Assembly: GCF_029210395.1 (NCBI RefSeq)
Contig: NZ_JARGDP010000011.1
Location: 1-64,000 of the forward strand
Source of the DNA: Petrocella sp. FN5
GTDB lineage: Bacteria > Bacillota > Clostridia > Lachnospirales > Vallitaleaceae
DNA: 64,000 nt
Reading direction: 5' to 3'
In this document: positions 7,101 through 15,640 of the stretch, piece by piece
Numbering within the stretch: position 1 is the first letter of the stretch
How the letters are laid out: each line of letters starts with the position of its first letter
Program-made: the position numbers and the translations under genes
The notes under the pieces: generated by a model
The model's input: only the letters and a program-made list of their open reading frames with translations
Told to the model about the DNA's origin: nothing
Database searches by the model: none

Positions 7101-7669
7101 CTGTAATCAATAGTTTCGATTTTTTGTACTTCATGAGATGTTCTGAAACCATCAAAGAAATGTACAAATGGTACTCTTGACTTAATCGCTGCTAAATGTG
7201 CTATACCGCCTAAGTCCATAACTTCTTGAACGGAGCCGGATGCCAACATTGCAAAACCGGTTTGTCTAGCTGCCATAATATCTGAATGGTCTCCATAAAT
7301 TGAAAGCGCGTGAGCAGCTACAGCACGAGCACTTACATGGAATACAGCCGGTAAAAGTTCACCTGCCATCTTGTACATATTCGGAATCATAAGCAATAAA
7401 CCTTGTGATGCTGTATAGGTCGTTGTTAATGCTCCTGCTTGAAGTGAACCATGTACGGCACCTGATGCGCCACCTTCTGATTGTAACTCTGTTACAGAAA
7501 CGCTTTGACCAAAAATGTTTTTCTTTCCACTTGCTGCCCATTCGTCAGTATATTCTGCCATGTTTGACGATGGGGTAATTGGATAGATTGCTGCTACATC
7601 TGTAAATGCATATGCAACATATGCTGCAGCCATGTTTCCATCCATTGACTTAAATACTTTGTTAGCCAT
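4136..7669 (-). CDS. nifJ: pyruvate:ferredoxin (flavodoxin) oxidoreductase
   Basis: A 1177-residue single-chain enzyme that oxidises pyruvate with CoA to acetyl-CoA and CO2 and reduces ferredoxin or flavodoxin, the main pyruvate step of fermenting Clostridia. Domain order is standard: N-terminal pyrimidine-binding domain (IYPITPSS near residue 30), transketolase C-like and gamma domains, a two-cluster ferredoxin domain (CIQCNQCSFVCP near 690, CTGCGNCADICP near 750), then the TPP domain (CAGCGETPY near 815, GGDGWAYDIGYGG near 970). Length is normal and all eight cluster cysteines are present. GGAGG lies ten bases before ATG 7669. It is monocistronic, with its own promoters and terminator. Confidence 0.97.
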   Translation of the reverse strand: MANKVFKSMDGNMAAAYVAYAFTDVAAIYPITPSSNMAEYTDEWAASGKKNIFGQSVSVTELQSEGGASGAVHGSLQAGALTTTYTASQGLLLMIPNMYKMAGELLPAVFHVSARAVAAHALSIYGDHSDIMAARQTGFAMLASGSVQEVMDLGGIAHLAAIKSRVPFVHFFDGFRTSHEVQKIETIDYSVFSDLVDMDAVDAFRNRALNPEHPVTRGTAQNPDIFFQAKEASNNFYTAVPDVVNDYMAKISAIVGREYKPFNYYGAPDAENIVIAMGSVTEALEELVDYLNAEGKKVGLLKIHLYRPFSAKYFFDVFPTSVKKIAVLDRSKEPGSLGEALYEEIRTLFYDVENRPVIVGGRYGLGSKDVTPTVLKAVYDNLELDQPRNGFTIGIVDDVTGLSLPIGEDIVTENESAIRCKFWGLGSDGTVGANKSAIKIIGDKTDMYAQGYFSYDSKKSGGITVSHLRFGKEKIRSTYLINEADYIACHNQSYVDKYDLLKGLKKGGRFVLNTHWTTEELDTHLPASLKRDIANKNAEFYTVNATDLAEEIGLGNRINMIMQAAFFKLADVLPIEKAVEYLKEAVVKSYGSKGEKIVSMNNAAIDKGINALVKIDVPAAWADAKDVAEEETTVPDFIKNVAFVMNAQNGDSLPVSAFEGREDGTFPMGISAYEKRGIAVNVPEWQVDNCIQCNQCSFVCPHSVIRPFLLDENEVANAPEGFTTKKAVGKQFEGLEYKIQISPLDCTGCGNCADICPSKEKSLIMKPLEEQMAEVANWDYAHNEVTYKSDLMDVSTLKGSQFAQPLFEFSGACAGCGETPYLKVITQLYGERMIIANATGCSSIWGGSAPATVFTQNAEGNGPAWANSLFEDNAEYGYGMTMGIKQIRNSLEMNLNTLIGSDVPAEAKAAFQTWIEAKEDAKASKEAAKAVKDALATITSEDAATKKIVADVLSKKDYLAKKSMWIVGGDGWAYDIGYGGLDHVLASGENVNVLVFDTEVYSNTGGQASKSTPTAAVAKFAASGKEVKKKDLGMISATYGYVYVAQVAMGSNKNQFMKALTEAEAYDGPSLIIAYSPCIAHGIKNGMGKTQLREQEAVDAGYWHLWRYNPELVKEGKNPFTLDSKEPSTDFQEFLLGEVRYTSLQKTFPDQAERLFVKAEKDAKERYDSYLRMARND

Positions 7670-7847
7670 GTTTTGATTACCTCCATATATTTTTTAAAGA
7701 TTGATGGTTAGCCTTTTCATAGTGTTTACACCAACCATCAAAACCACAAGACAACACGAATCAGTATTATTTGACGAACAAATAACAATGTTTCTATGCC
7801 TTATTGTTTAATAATTAGTATAAGCAATATAATCCACGCTACTTTAT

Positions 7848-7856
7848 ATTATATCA
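7848..7856 (-). promoter_or_regulatory. downstream extended -10 promoter of nifJ
   Basis: TGATATAAT on the minus strand (7856-7848) is an extended -10 (TGN-TATAAT). No good -35 is present. RNA would start near 7841. Confidence 0.45.
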
Positions 7857-7959
7857 TACATAAAAACACCATACACTAATGAATTAGTCATGTATTTTAT
7901 TAGTACAATTAATATGCCTTGACTTTCTTTGATGCTTTGAGTTAGTTATTTTTGTAACA

Positions 7960-7977
7960 TACATTGTATACAATGTA
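7960..7977. promoter_or_regulatory. perfect 18-bp palindrome at the nifJ transcription start
   Basis: TACATTGTATACAATGTA is a perfect palindrome placed immediately downstream of the -10 at 7985-7990, about +1 to +18, where a bound repressor would block initiation. The core TTGTATACAA resembles operators of FadR-type GntR regulators; the regulator is not in this window, so that is inference. Confidence 0.6.
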
Positions 7978-7984
7978 CTTTGAT

Positions 7985-7993
7985 ATTATAACA
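7985..7993 (-). promoter_or_regulatory. upstream extended -10 promoter of nifJ
   Basis: TGTTATAAT on the minus strand (7993-7985) is an extended -10. RNA would start near 7978, giving a leader of about 309 bases. The palindrome follows directly. Confidence 0.55.
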
Positions 7994-8082
7994 CATCCCT
8001 TGTAAAAAAAACATCCTTAATCTTACACAATCGAATAATTTTAATGTTTTTATTTTATACAAATTAATTCTACAATTAAGGT

Positions 8083-11000
8083 TTAGAATAAGCTTAATTG
8101 ATTGGATTCTTGCATGCCTTCTAGAATACCATTGTCTTTCATAATCTCAATAACCGTCTTGCTAATCTTGGTTCTGATTCTTAGGTCTTCTATGGAAATA
8201 AAAGGTCCTTTCTCCCGCTCAAGTACAATGTTCTCTGCGGCCTTCTCCCCCAGCCCTTGAAGGGCACTTAGGGCCGGCATGATCTTTCCGTCTATGATCT
8301 GAAACTTCTTAGCATCCACTTTGTATAGATTCATAGGCAGAAACTCAATGCCTCTGGCGTACATTTCCTGAACGATTTTCATATCTTTTATTGTATCTTT
8401 TTCTTTTTTGGTAAATTTTTGTATGCCACCTTCATCCGGATCCATCTCTCGGCTTTTTGCCCGTGATTCTTTGGCTTTTAACAGTTGCATATGTTGTTCT
8501 AGATGATGCTTGCCATGACACATGGTGCCATAATCAAAATCCGTTGCTCTGATACTAAAATACGTAGCGTAATAAGCTTCCTTATAATAGACTTTATAAT
8601 AGGCGATACGGTAAGCCATCATGACATAGGCTACGGCATGGGCTTTGGGGAACATGTACCGAATTTGCTTACAAGACCAGATGTACCATTCCGGGACATC
8701 TGCCGCTTTCATAGCTGTTTCCATATCCGGTACTAGGCCTTTGCCTTTTCTAACGTCTTCCATTATCTTAAAAGAGAGGCCTTTGTCCACACCCATATGA
8801 ATCAGATAGGTCATAATGTCATCGCGCGTAGATATGATTTCTTTAATATTGGCTTTTTTATCTCTTATCAGTTCTTGAGCGTTGTTAAGCCATACGTTCT
8901 CACCATGAGAGAGTCCGGATATTCTGCACAAATCCGAAAAGCTTTTTGGCTTTGTGTCTTGGAGCATCTGAATAACAAAATCAGTTCCAAACTCCGGTAT
9001 GCCAAGGCAACCCAGATTGGTTCCGCCGATCTGATCTGCTGTAATCCCAAGTGCATCTAAACCTTGAAAAAGTGACATGACTTTGGGTTCATCTAGTGGT
9101 ATCTTTGTGGCATCAATACCGGTCAGATCTTCCAACATACGGATCATAGTAGGGTCATCATGACCGAGGATGTCCAGCTTCAATAGATTATGATCAATGG
9201 AATGATAATCAAAGTGGGTGGTGATGATGGAGGTCTTCTGATCATTGGCCGGACGTTGTACAGGGGTAAACTTATATATGGACTGATCTTTGGGTACAAC
9301 AATAATACCGCCGGGATGTTGTCCCGTGGTTCTTCTTACGCCGGTACAACCTTGTACCAGTCGATTGATTTCTGCTGTTCTGGCTGTTTGATGGTGCTCG
9401 TCAAAGTATTTCTTCACAAAGCCAAATGCTGTTTTTTCTGCTAATGTACCAATGGTACCTGCTCTAAACACATGGCCGACACCAAAGAGCTCCTCTGTAT
9501 ATTGATGGGCTATGGCTTGATATTCTCCTGAGAAATTAAGGTCTATATCTGGTTCTTTGTCGCCATAGAAACCTAAGAAAGTCTCAAATGGTATGTCATG
9601 TCCTTCTTTTATTAATAGGGTATCACACTTAGGACAGTTGGCGTCCGGCAAGTCACAGCCAGAGTTACCGGAATGATCCTTGATGATGTCTGACTCAAAA
9701 TCAGTATAATGGCAATTCGGGCATATGTAGTGCGCCGGTAGCGGGTTTACTTCTGTAATACCGGCCATGGTCGCTGCAAAGGAGGATCCGACCGACCCTC
9801 TTGAACCAACCAGATAGCCATCTTCCATGGATTTCCATACCAGTTTTTGAGCGATGATATACATCACGGCAAAACCATTGGTAATAATGGAGTTAAGCTC
9901 CCTGTCCAGTCTTTCTTTGACCTGTGTTGGTAATTCTTTTCCATAAATGGATATGGCTTTTTCATAACATATGTTGGTCAGTGTCTCATCTGAGCCTTCT
10001 ATGACCGGTGGGTATTTTTCCGGTGGTACGGGGTCAATCTTTTCTATACTGTCCATGATTTTGTTGGTATTGGTTACCACCACTTCAAAGGCTTTTTCTT
10101 GACCCAAATATGAAAATTCTTCTAGCATCTCTTCTGTGGTTCTAAAATAAAGAGGCGCTTGCTGGTCTGCATCTCCAAATCCTTTGCCCGCCATTAGAAT
10201 TCGTCTATAGACTTCATCTTCCGGATCAATAAAATGAACATCACAAGTTGCGACCACCATTTTCTGATGTTCTTCACCCAGTGCAACGATTTTCTTATTA
10301 ATCTCTTTTAAGGCATCCCAGTCATCTACGGCTTCGTTTCGAATTAAAAATTCATTGTTAGCTAGGGGCTGAATCTCATAATAATCATAAAAATCGCAAA
10401 GTCGGTCTATTTCTTCTTTGGGCTTATCTTCAAGCACCGCTTTGTATAGTTCACCGGCTTCACAGGCTGTACCGATTAAAAGACCTTCCCTTAATGTGTT
10501 AAAGATACTTTTAGGTATTTTGGGCTGTCTGTAAAAATAATCCAGATGCGCTTTTGAGACCAACTCATATAGATTTCTAAGGCCTACTAAGTTTTTTGCT
10601 AATATGATGGCATGGGCCGCACGGAGTCTTTTTACATCTCTGATGGATTGGTTGGCGTAGGTTAAGATACCTTCTATGGTGTGGATATTGATTTGATTCA
10701 TGTGTTCAAACATCTTGAGCAATATATGAGCGGTTGCTTCTGCATCGTCTACAGCACGGTGAGCATTTATGAGTGGCACATTATAATGCTTGGCAATGGT
10801 TTGTAGCTTGTGGTTATGCAAATCCGGCAAAAATATTCTAGCCAGTTCTAAGGTGTCAAGGGTGGTGTTTTTCACTTCAATGCCCAATTTCTTAGCAAAA
10901 CACTCAATAAAACCAAGATCGAAATCCGCATTATGGGCAACTAAAATGCTGTCTCCACAAAATGTCAGGAAGTTCCTTAGTTCTTCTTCTATGGTAGGGG

Positions 11001-12471
11001 CATCTTTGACCATGGTTATATCAATGCCTGTTAACTGTTGTACCTTAATGGGTATGCTTCGCTCCGGATTAATAAAGGTGCCATATCGCTCTACGATCTT
11101 GCCTTCTTTGATCTTGACGGCTCCAATCTCAGTTATCTTGTCTTTACCGGCATAAAAGCCTGTTGTTTCAATATCAAAAACCACGTATTCACTGTTTAGG
11201 TTTTGACCCCTTGGATGCCTTATGATGTCTTTTAGATCATCCACCAAGTAGGCTTCTACACCATAGAGTATCTTGAAATCATCTGAGGGATTAATGGCGT
11301 GAAAAGCTTCGGGAAAAGCCTGTACCACCCCGTGATCTGTTATAGCCATGGCTTTGTGTCCCCATTCCTTGGCTCTTTTAATTAGTGCTTTGGCACTGGT
11401 CATTCCGTCCATATCACTCATCTGTGTATGGACATGTAATTCCACTCTTTTTTCCTGGGCATGGTCCATCTTCTTAAGTCTAAAGTCTTCTATTTTTTCC
11501 ATGGTACTGATCATTATGCCCAGTTCATTAGAAAAGGAGTCAAAGGCGACGCGACCTTCCAGTCGCACAAACATATTCTTAGTCAACATAGAGGCAATTC
11601 GATCATCAAATTCTTCTTTTTTCAAAAAGGCTTTACAGGTGATAGAATTAGTAAAGTCGGTGACGTCCATAATCAGCAATACTTTGCCTGATTTTGTTAT
11701 TCTTATCTCTTGACTTAAGACAAAACCTTCAATGATGATACTATCATAGTCACCATTTAAGTCTTTGATTTTTGTAATAATACCGCTGATGCCTTTTCTT
11801 CCGATTACCAGATTGTCTGGCAATGGTTTGCCTTTTCCTTTTGGTATATCCGGTGCTTTGACTTCTTTTACGCCTGATTGAGACGGGTTGCTACCGGATA
11901 TCATCATGTCTTTGATGAGTTTTTTCTCTTCTCTTTTTCGGTTCTCTACAAATTCTTCAAATACACTATGGTGTTTTTCTTTTCTTATAAAGGCCACTTT
12001 AAGATCTACATCGAATTTCATCTTAAATGTCAATTGGATAAACTGATCAATGGTGTATTGTTTCATATAATCATAGTCAAATTCTTCCAATGCATAGGTC
12101 AGTTGTTCCGCTTCCCACTGTGGTTCTAATAAACCTAGCTTGGCCGCCACAAAAGGGCTTTCTTCTTTGATGAGATACATAAGACTTGGTTGGTAATAAG
12201 CATAGAGCTCTTTTATATCTAAGCCATGGTTGGTCGCGTAACGTTCTTCTATACGCACAAATAGGCCTTCTTCATCTAAGAATTCCACAATCTTGTCTCT
12301 TAATAATTGGATAATCTGAGGATGAATGACCTGCTTAAGCAACATCTGTATATAAAGTTTATTCTGGTCTTTATTAAAATATACGTTTTCTACAAGGGCA
12401 TCATCAAAAACCCGGTTCAACTGACCGGTTAAGGGGATACCTCGAAATACTTCGTCTAATTTTTTACTCAC
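8083..12471 (-). CDS. polC: DNA polymerase III alpha subunit, PolC type
   Basis: A 1462-residue replicative polymerase of low-GC Gram-positives. Seen in order: N-terminal domain and OB fold (about 230-330), first PHP part (HVHTQMSDMDG near 348), an inserted DEDD proofreading exonuclease (VFDIETTG near 430, HNADFDLGFIE near 515, HRAVDDAEA near 575), second PHP part, polymerase palm with GSRGSVGSS and PDIDLNF, a zinc knuckle CPNC/CPKC near 915, and the HhH tail LQGLGEKAAENI. Length is usual. It starts with GTG 12471 and overlaps the ispG stop by four bases (GTGA), so translation is coupled. Confidence 0.97.
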   Translation of the reverse strand: MSKKLDEVFRGIPLTGQLNRVFDDALVENVYFNKDQNKLYIQMLLKQVIHPQIIQLLRDKIVEFLDEEGLFVRIEERYATNHGLDIKELYAYYQPSLMYLIKEESPFVAAKLGLLEPQWEAEQLTYALEEFDYDYMKQYTIDQFIQLTFKMKFDVDLKVAFIRKEKHHSVFEEFVENRKREEKKLIKDMMISGSNPSQSGVKEVKAPDIPKGKGKPLPDNLVIGRKGISGIITKIKDLNGDYDSIIIEGFVLSQEIRITKSGKVLLIMDVTDFTNSITCKAFLKKEEFDDRIASMLTKNMFVRLEGRVAFDSFSNELGIMISTMEKIEDFRLKKMDHAQEKRVELHVHTQMSDMDGMTSAKALIKRAKEWGHKAMAITDHGVVQAFPEAFHAINPSDDFKILYGVEAYLVDDLKDIIRHPRGQNLNSEYVVFDIETTGFYAGKDKITEIGAVKIKEGKIVERYGTFINPERSIPIKVQQLTGIDITMVKDAPTIEEELRNFLTFCGDSILVAHNADFDLGFIECFAKKLGIEVKNTTLDTLELARIFLPDLHNHKLQTIAKHYNVPLINAHRAVDDAEATAHILLKMFEHMNQINIHTIEGILTYANQSIRDVKRLRAAHAIILAKNLVGLRNLYELVSKAHLDYFYRQPKIPKSIFNTLREGLLIGTACEAGELYKAVLEDKPKEEIDRLCDFYDYYEIQPLANNEFLIRNEAVDDWDALKEINKKIVALGEEHQKMVVATCDVHFIDPEDEVYRRILMAGKGFGDADQQAPLYFRTTEEMLEEFSYLGQEKAFEVVVTNTNKIMDSIEKIDPVPPEKYPPVIEGSDETLTNICYEKAISIYGKELPTQVKERLDRELNSIITNGFAVMYIIAQKLVWKSMEDGYLVGSRGSVGSSFAATMAGITEVNPLPAHYICPNCHYTDFESDIIKDHSGNSGCDLPDANCPKCDTLLIKEGHDIPFETFLGFYGDKEPDIDLNFSGEYQAIAHQYTEELFGVGHVFRAGTIGTLAEKTAFGFVKKYFDEHHQTARTAEINRLVQGCTGVRRTTGQHPGGIIVVPKDQSIYKFTPVQRPANDQKTSIITTHFDYHSIDHNLLKLDILGHDDPTMIRMLEDLTGIDATKIPLDEPKVMSLFQGLDALGITADQIGGTNLGCLGIPEFGTDFVIQMLQDTKPKSFSDLCRISGLSHGENVWLNNAQELIRDKKANIKEIISTRDDIMTYLIHMGVDKGLSFKIMEDVRKGKGLVPDMETAMKAADVPEWYIWSCKQIRYMFPKAHAVAYVMMAYRIAYYKVYYKEAYYATYFSIRATDFDYGTMCHGKHHLEQHMQLLKAKESRAKSREMDPDEGGIQKFTKKEKDTIKDMKIVQEMYARGIEFLPMNLYKVDAKKFQIIDGKIMPALSALQGLGEKAAENIVLEREKGPFISIEDLRIRTKISKTVIEIMKDNGILEGMQESNQLSLF

Positions 12472-13541
12472 GGATTTATCACCTTACTTGTCGTCATTAT
12501 TTCTGTCATCAAGGCTTCTACCAGTTCTTCTTCTTTAACTTTTTTGATGATGACACCTTTTTTGAAGATAATGCCAAGACCTTTGCCGCCGGCTAAACCA
12601 ATGTCTGCTTCTCTGGCTTCGCCTGGACCATTGACGATACAACCCATGACAGCGACCTTGATGTTCAGGTCTAAGTCTGCACATCTTTTTTCTACTTCAT
12701 TGGCGATACCAATCAGATCAATGTCTGTTCGTCCGCACGTCGGACAGGATATAATCTCTATGCCATGGTTCTCATAGCCTAAGGCCTTCAGTATTTGTTT
12801 TCCGACTTTTATTTCTTCTATTGGCTTATCCGTTAGAGAGACCCGTATGGTATCTCCAAAGCCTTCTGCCAACATGGCGCCCAGTCCTACGGCCGACTTA
12901 ATGGTGCCTGCCCAAGCTGTTCCGGATTCTGTGATACCAAGATGAAGAGGGTAATCGATTTCTTTTGTTATCTGTCTATAAGCTTCTATGGATTTGATGA
13001 CATCTGAAGATTTGATGGATACGACCAATTGATTATAGCCTAGTGCTTCTATGGCTCTACATTGATTAAGGGCACTCTCTACTAAGGCTTCTGCCGTAGG
13101 GTGTCCATATTTAGCCAGAATCTCCTTCTCCAAGGAACCACTGTTAACACCTACACGTATGGGTATATTTCTTGCCTTGCAAGCATCTACCACTTTTTTG
13201 AGACGATCACTTGAACCAATATTACCTGGGTTGATTCGAATCTTGTCGGCACCGTTTTCAATGGAGGCCAATGCCAGTCTATAGTCAAAATGTATGTCTG
13301 CCACAAGTGGGATATGAATCTGTTTCTTGATTGCTTTTATGGCCAGTGCTGCTTCCATGGTGGGCACGGCCACGCGAATGATATCACATCCGCCTTGCTC
13401 CAATTCAAGAATCTGACCTACCGTGGCTTCTATGTTTTCTGTTTTGGTGTTGGTCATGGATTGTATGGCAATCTTATGACCCCCACCTATTGTGACGTTG
13501 CCTATTTGAATGGTTCTTGTCTGTGTTCTGTTCATACGCAC
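12468..13541 (-). CDS. ispG: 4-hydroxy-3-methylbut-2-en-1-yl diphosphate synthase (IspG/GcpE)
   Basis: A 357-residue Fe-S enzyme of the MEP isoprenoid pathway, making HMBPP from MEcPP with electrons from flavodoxin or ferredoxin. It has the TIM-barrel N-part (SMTNTKTENIEATV, VADIHFDY, KIRINPGN) and the C-terminal cluster region with CPTCGR near residue 266 and GCIVNGPGE near 300, which supply the 4Fe-4S cysteines. It is the short bacterial form. AGGAG lies five bases before ATG 13541. It shares a transcript with polC. Its pathway partner dxr is 3 kb upstream, separated by two unrelated genes and a terminator, so it has its own promoter. Confidence 0.97.
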   Translation of the reverse strand: MRMNRTQTRTIQIGNVTIGGGHKIAIQSMTNTKTENIEATVGQILELEQGGCDIIRVAVPTMEAALAIKAIKKQIHIPLVADIHFDYRLALASIENGADKIRINPGNIGSSDRLKKVVDACKARNIPIRVGVNSGSLEKEILAKYGHPTAEALVESALNQCRAIEALGYNQLVVSIKSSDVIKSIEAYRQITKEIDYPLHLGITESGTAWAGTIKSAVGLGAMLAEGFGDTIRVSLTDKPIEEIKVGKQILKALGYENHGIEIISCPTCGRTDIDLIGIANEVEKRCADLDLNIKVAVMGCIVNGPGEAREADIGLAGGKGLGIIFKKGVIIKKVKEEELVEALMTEIMTTSKVINP

Positions 13542-13604
13542 TCCTATATGTTATTGTCTTTGGGACTTCTTATTCGACTTTATTTGTCCTATTGTACAAT
13601 CTTT

Positions 13605-13633
13605 ATTGTAAAGGTATGAAGGGTATTAATCAA
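13605..13633 (-). promoter_or_regulatory. SigA-type promoter of ispG-polC
   Basis: -35 TTGATT (13633-13628), 17-base spacer, -10 TACAAT (13610-13605). A 10-bp palindrome ATTGTACAAT (13591-13600) covers the expected start site. Confidence 0.65.
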
Positions 13634-13690
13634 TGGTGAATTCGCATAAAAAATATTTTATACCCGTCATTAAGACTTTACCCATATATT

Positions 13691-13734
13691 AAAATAAAGC
13701 TGTCTCAGGATACAATCTGAGTCAGCTTTATTTT
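13691..13734. terminator. strong hairpin terminator between the ferritin-like gene and ispG
   Basis: Arms of about 17 bases (AAAATAAAGCTG-CTCAG against CTGAG-CAGCTTTATTTT), each with one mismatch, around an 8-base loop. Both strands end in T-rich sequence, so it can work in both directions. It isolates the alcohol dehydrogenase and ferritin-like genes from ispG-polC. Confidence 0.8.
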
Positions 13735-13817
13735 AATTTTGCTAGGTTCTAATATTTTTGTATGTATGACTAAAGGAACTTCATGGTCAATGTTGTTTTA
13801 CATTTTAACCTTTATCT

Positions 13818-14273
13818 TTATTTTAATAATCCTTTGAGCAATTCCAAATGTCCTTCTTCTTCTTTGATGATGATCTCAAGTGTTTCTTTTGTTTTTTCTT
13901 TGGAATATTCATATATATCTTTGTAATACTGAAGGGTTAATGTTTCTGTTGTGATGCCTTCTAGTATGGCTTCTCTATTGGTTTCAATGTCTTTGATTTC
14001 TCTAGAAAATCCAGCACTTTGAGCAAATGCTTCAAAAAAACTGGTTACAGACTCATCAAACATATAATCAAAGGCGCCTGCTTCTTTGCTGGTCTCATCT
14101 AATAGGTTTTGAAAAAATGCTTTGTGGCGGCGCTCATCGTCAGCCAGTCTTAAGAATAATGACCTAATCTCGCCTTCGGACTTTTTCGCATAGTCTTCAT
14201 AAAACTTAATACCCATATCTTCCATACCGATTGCAAATTTAATGACTTCTAGATTTGAAAATGATGGTTTCAT
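13818..14273 (-). CDS. ferritin-like/rubrerythrin-type diiron protein
   Basis: A 151-residue four-helix protein. It shows the paired diiron ligands of rubrerythrins: E in GMEDMG near residue 18, ExxH in DDERRH near 48, E in TTETLTLQYY near 111, and ExxH in EEEGH near 142. The C-terminal rubredoxin domain of full rubrerythrin is absent, so electrons must come from another protein. The family reduces hydrogen peroxide or handles iron in anaerobes. GAGGG precedes ATG 14273. It follows the iron alcohol dehydrogenase and ends at a strong terminator. Family assignment is firm; the exact reaction is inferred. Confidence 0.85.
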   Translation of the reverse strand: MKPSFSNLEVIKFAIGMEDMGIKFYEDYAKKSEGEIRSLFLRLADDERRHKAFFQNLLDETSKEAGAFDYMFDESVTSFFEAFAQSAGFSREIKDIETNREAILEGITTETLTLQYYKDIYEYSKEKTKETLEIIIKEEEGHLELLKGLLK

Positions 14274-14433
14274 CTTAATCCCTCTTTTCCATAATAAATA
14301 TTAGTTAATAAATATTCGTTGAAGTTGTTATGTATTTAACACACTTGTTACTTTATCATAAAACAGGCCCATCGTCAATATGATGGCGTCTCTATTCAAG
14401 GTAATAAAATAATTTCGCGGCTTACAATAGTCC

Positions 14434-15603
14434 TTATTTTGCCAGTTCAAAGATAGCCAAAATATCTGACTTGGTAAGCTGGACAAAAGAACCCATGGTG
14501 GTGGTGCCGTTATTGGTTGCTTTATTGGCCATTTCTTCAAATCGTAAGTCATCTATTTTGACTTGTGATAATCTTGTTGGCATGCCTATTAGATTATAGA
14601 AGTTTTCCATTGCCTCAATACCATTCATAGCTGTTTCTTCTAAATTCATGGTATTGATCTCAATGTCAAACACCCGGTTAGCAAATTGGGCAAATCTTGG
14701 TATATCCGTTTTATAGACATGCTTCATCCATGCCGGGAAAATAATACTTAGGCCTGCACCATGGGCAATATCGTAAATACCGCTGAGTTCGTGTTCAATC
14801 CCATGAGATGACCAATCCCCTTGTCGTCCTGTACCAACTAAGTCATTATGGGCTAATGTGCCGGCCCACATAATCTCTGCTCTGGCATCATAGTCGTCCG
14901 GAACTTGATTTAGAATCTGAGCCTGTTTGATGACACTTTTCATTATGGCTTCAGCCAATCGGTCTGTTAAATCCACTTTAATAACTCTGGTGAAATACCG
15001 TTCCATAACATGGGCTAACATATCAGAAATACCACATGCTGTTTGATATGCCGGCAAAGTAAAGGTTAGTTCAGGATTAAGAAGGGCAAAGACCGGTCTT
15101 AGATTCAAGCTTCCAATGTCTCTTTTCCATAAACCGTCTTCATTGGTAACCACTGACCCACCACTGGATTCACTACCGGCAGCCGGGATGGTTAATACAA
15201 CACCGATTGGTAGACAGACATCAAAAGTGTCTTTTCTCATATACAGGTCCCAAACGTCCCCTTGGTAGTAGAAGCCGGCTGCAATGCCTTTGGCAGAGTC
15301 AATAACACTTCCCCCACCGACCGCCAAGATAAAGTCAACTTGTTCCTCACGACATAATTTTATGCCTTCTCGTACCAGACTCACTCTTGGGTTGGCAACA
15401 ACGCCACCCAGTTCCACATACTCTACTTTTGCTTCTTGTAGACTGTCGATTACACGGTCATACAGACCACTTTTTTTGATGCTGCCACCACCATAGTGAA
15501 GCAATACTTTTTTTGCATTGGCACTTACCAGTTCACCCACTTGTTCTTCTACTTTTTTGCCAAATATAATTTTTGTTTTATTATCAAATTCAAAATTCAA
15601 CAT
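14434..15603 (-). CDS. iron-containing alcohol dehydrogenase (butanol dehydrogenase-like)
   Basis: A 389-residue type III alcohol dehydrogenase, probably NAD(P)H-dependent and reducing aldehydes to alcohols in fermentation. GGGSVIDSAKG near residue 97 binds the nucleotide. Iron ligands are in ISDMLAHVMERYF (Asp, His near 194-198), GIEHELSG and DIAHGAGL (His near 267-281). It resembles the BDH/YqhD branch by length and motifs. The start is 37 bases after the rseP stop, so it may be read from the uppS-rseP transcript; the upstream ribosome site is weak (AGGA). It breaks the usual rseP-ispG order. Substrate cannot be told from sequence. Confidence 0.92.
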   Translation of the reverse strand: MLNFEFDNKTKIIFGKKVEEQVGELVSANAKKVLLHYGGGSIKKSGLYDRVIDSLQEAKVEYVELGGVVANPRVSLVREGIKLCREEQVDFILAVGGGSVIDSAKGIAAGFYYQGDVWDLYMRKDTFDVCLPIGVVLTIPAAGSESSGGSVVTNEDGLWKRDIGSLNLRPVFALLNPELTFTLPAYQTACGISDMLAHVMERYFTRVIKVDLTDRLAEAIMKSVIKQAQILNQVPDDYDARAEIMWAGTLAHNDLVGTGRQGDWSSHGIEHELSGIYDIAHGAGLSIIFPAWMKHVYKTDIPRFAQFANRVFDIEINTMNLEETAMNGIEAMENFYNLIGMPTRLSQVKIDDLRFEEMANKATNNGTTTMGSFVQLTKSDILAIFELAK

Positions 15604-15640
15604 AATTTATTTCCTACCTTCTTTACTTGGATTTCACTTT

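Larger units (their letters stand above)
7670..8082. other. 413-base regulatory region between polC and nifJ
   Basis: No gene is seen. It holds two extended -10 promoters, an 18-bp palindrome, and, just before the nifJ ribosome site, an inverted repeat GATGGTT (7703-7709)/AACCATC (7733-7739) that can fold in the leader RNA. No clear terminator follows polC: a T-run at about 8014-8007 (minus strand) has no strong stem before it. Confidence 0.55.

Noticed and set aside
7798-7845. Rex-like site upstream of nifJ (TTGTTTA-N10-TAAGCAA)
   Set aside because: Spacing and arms differ from the TTGTTAA-N4-TTAACAA type, so it was not called.
11348-11713. 121-codon plus-strand ORFs within polC
   Set aside because: They are shadows of the polC frame with no homologous motifs.
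14328-14552. 74-codon minus-strand ORF overlapping the end of the alcohol dehydrogenase
   Set aside because: Different frame over a clear gene; no ribosome site or known motif.
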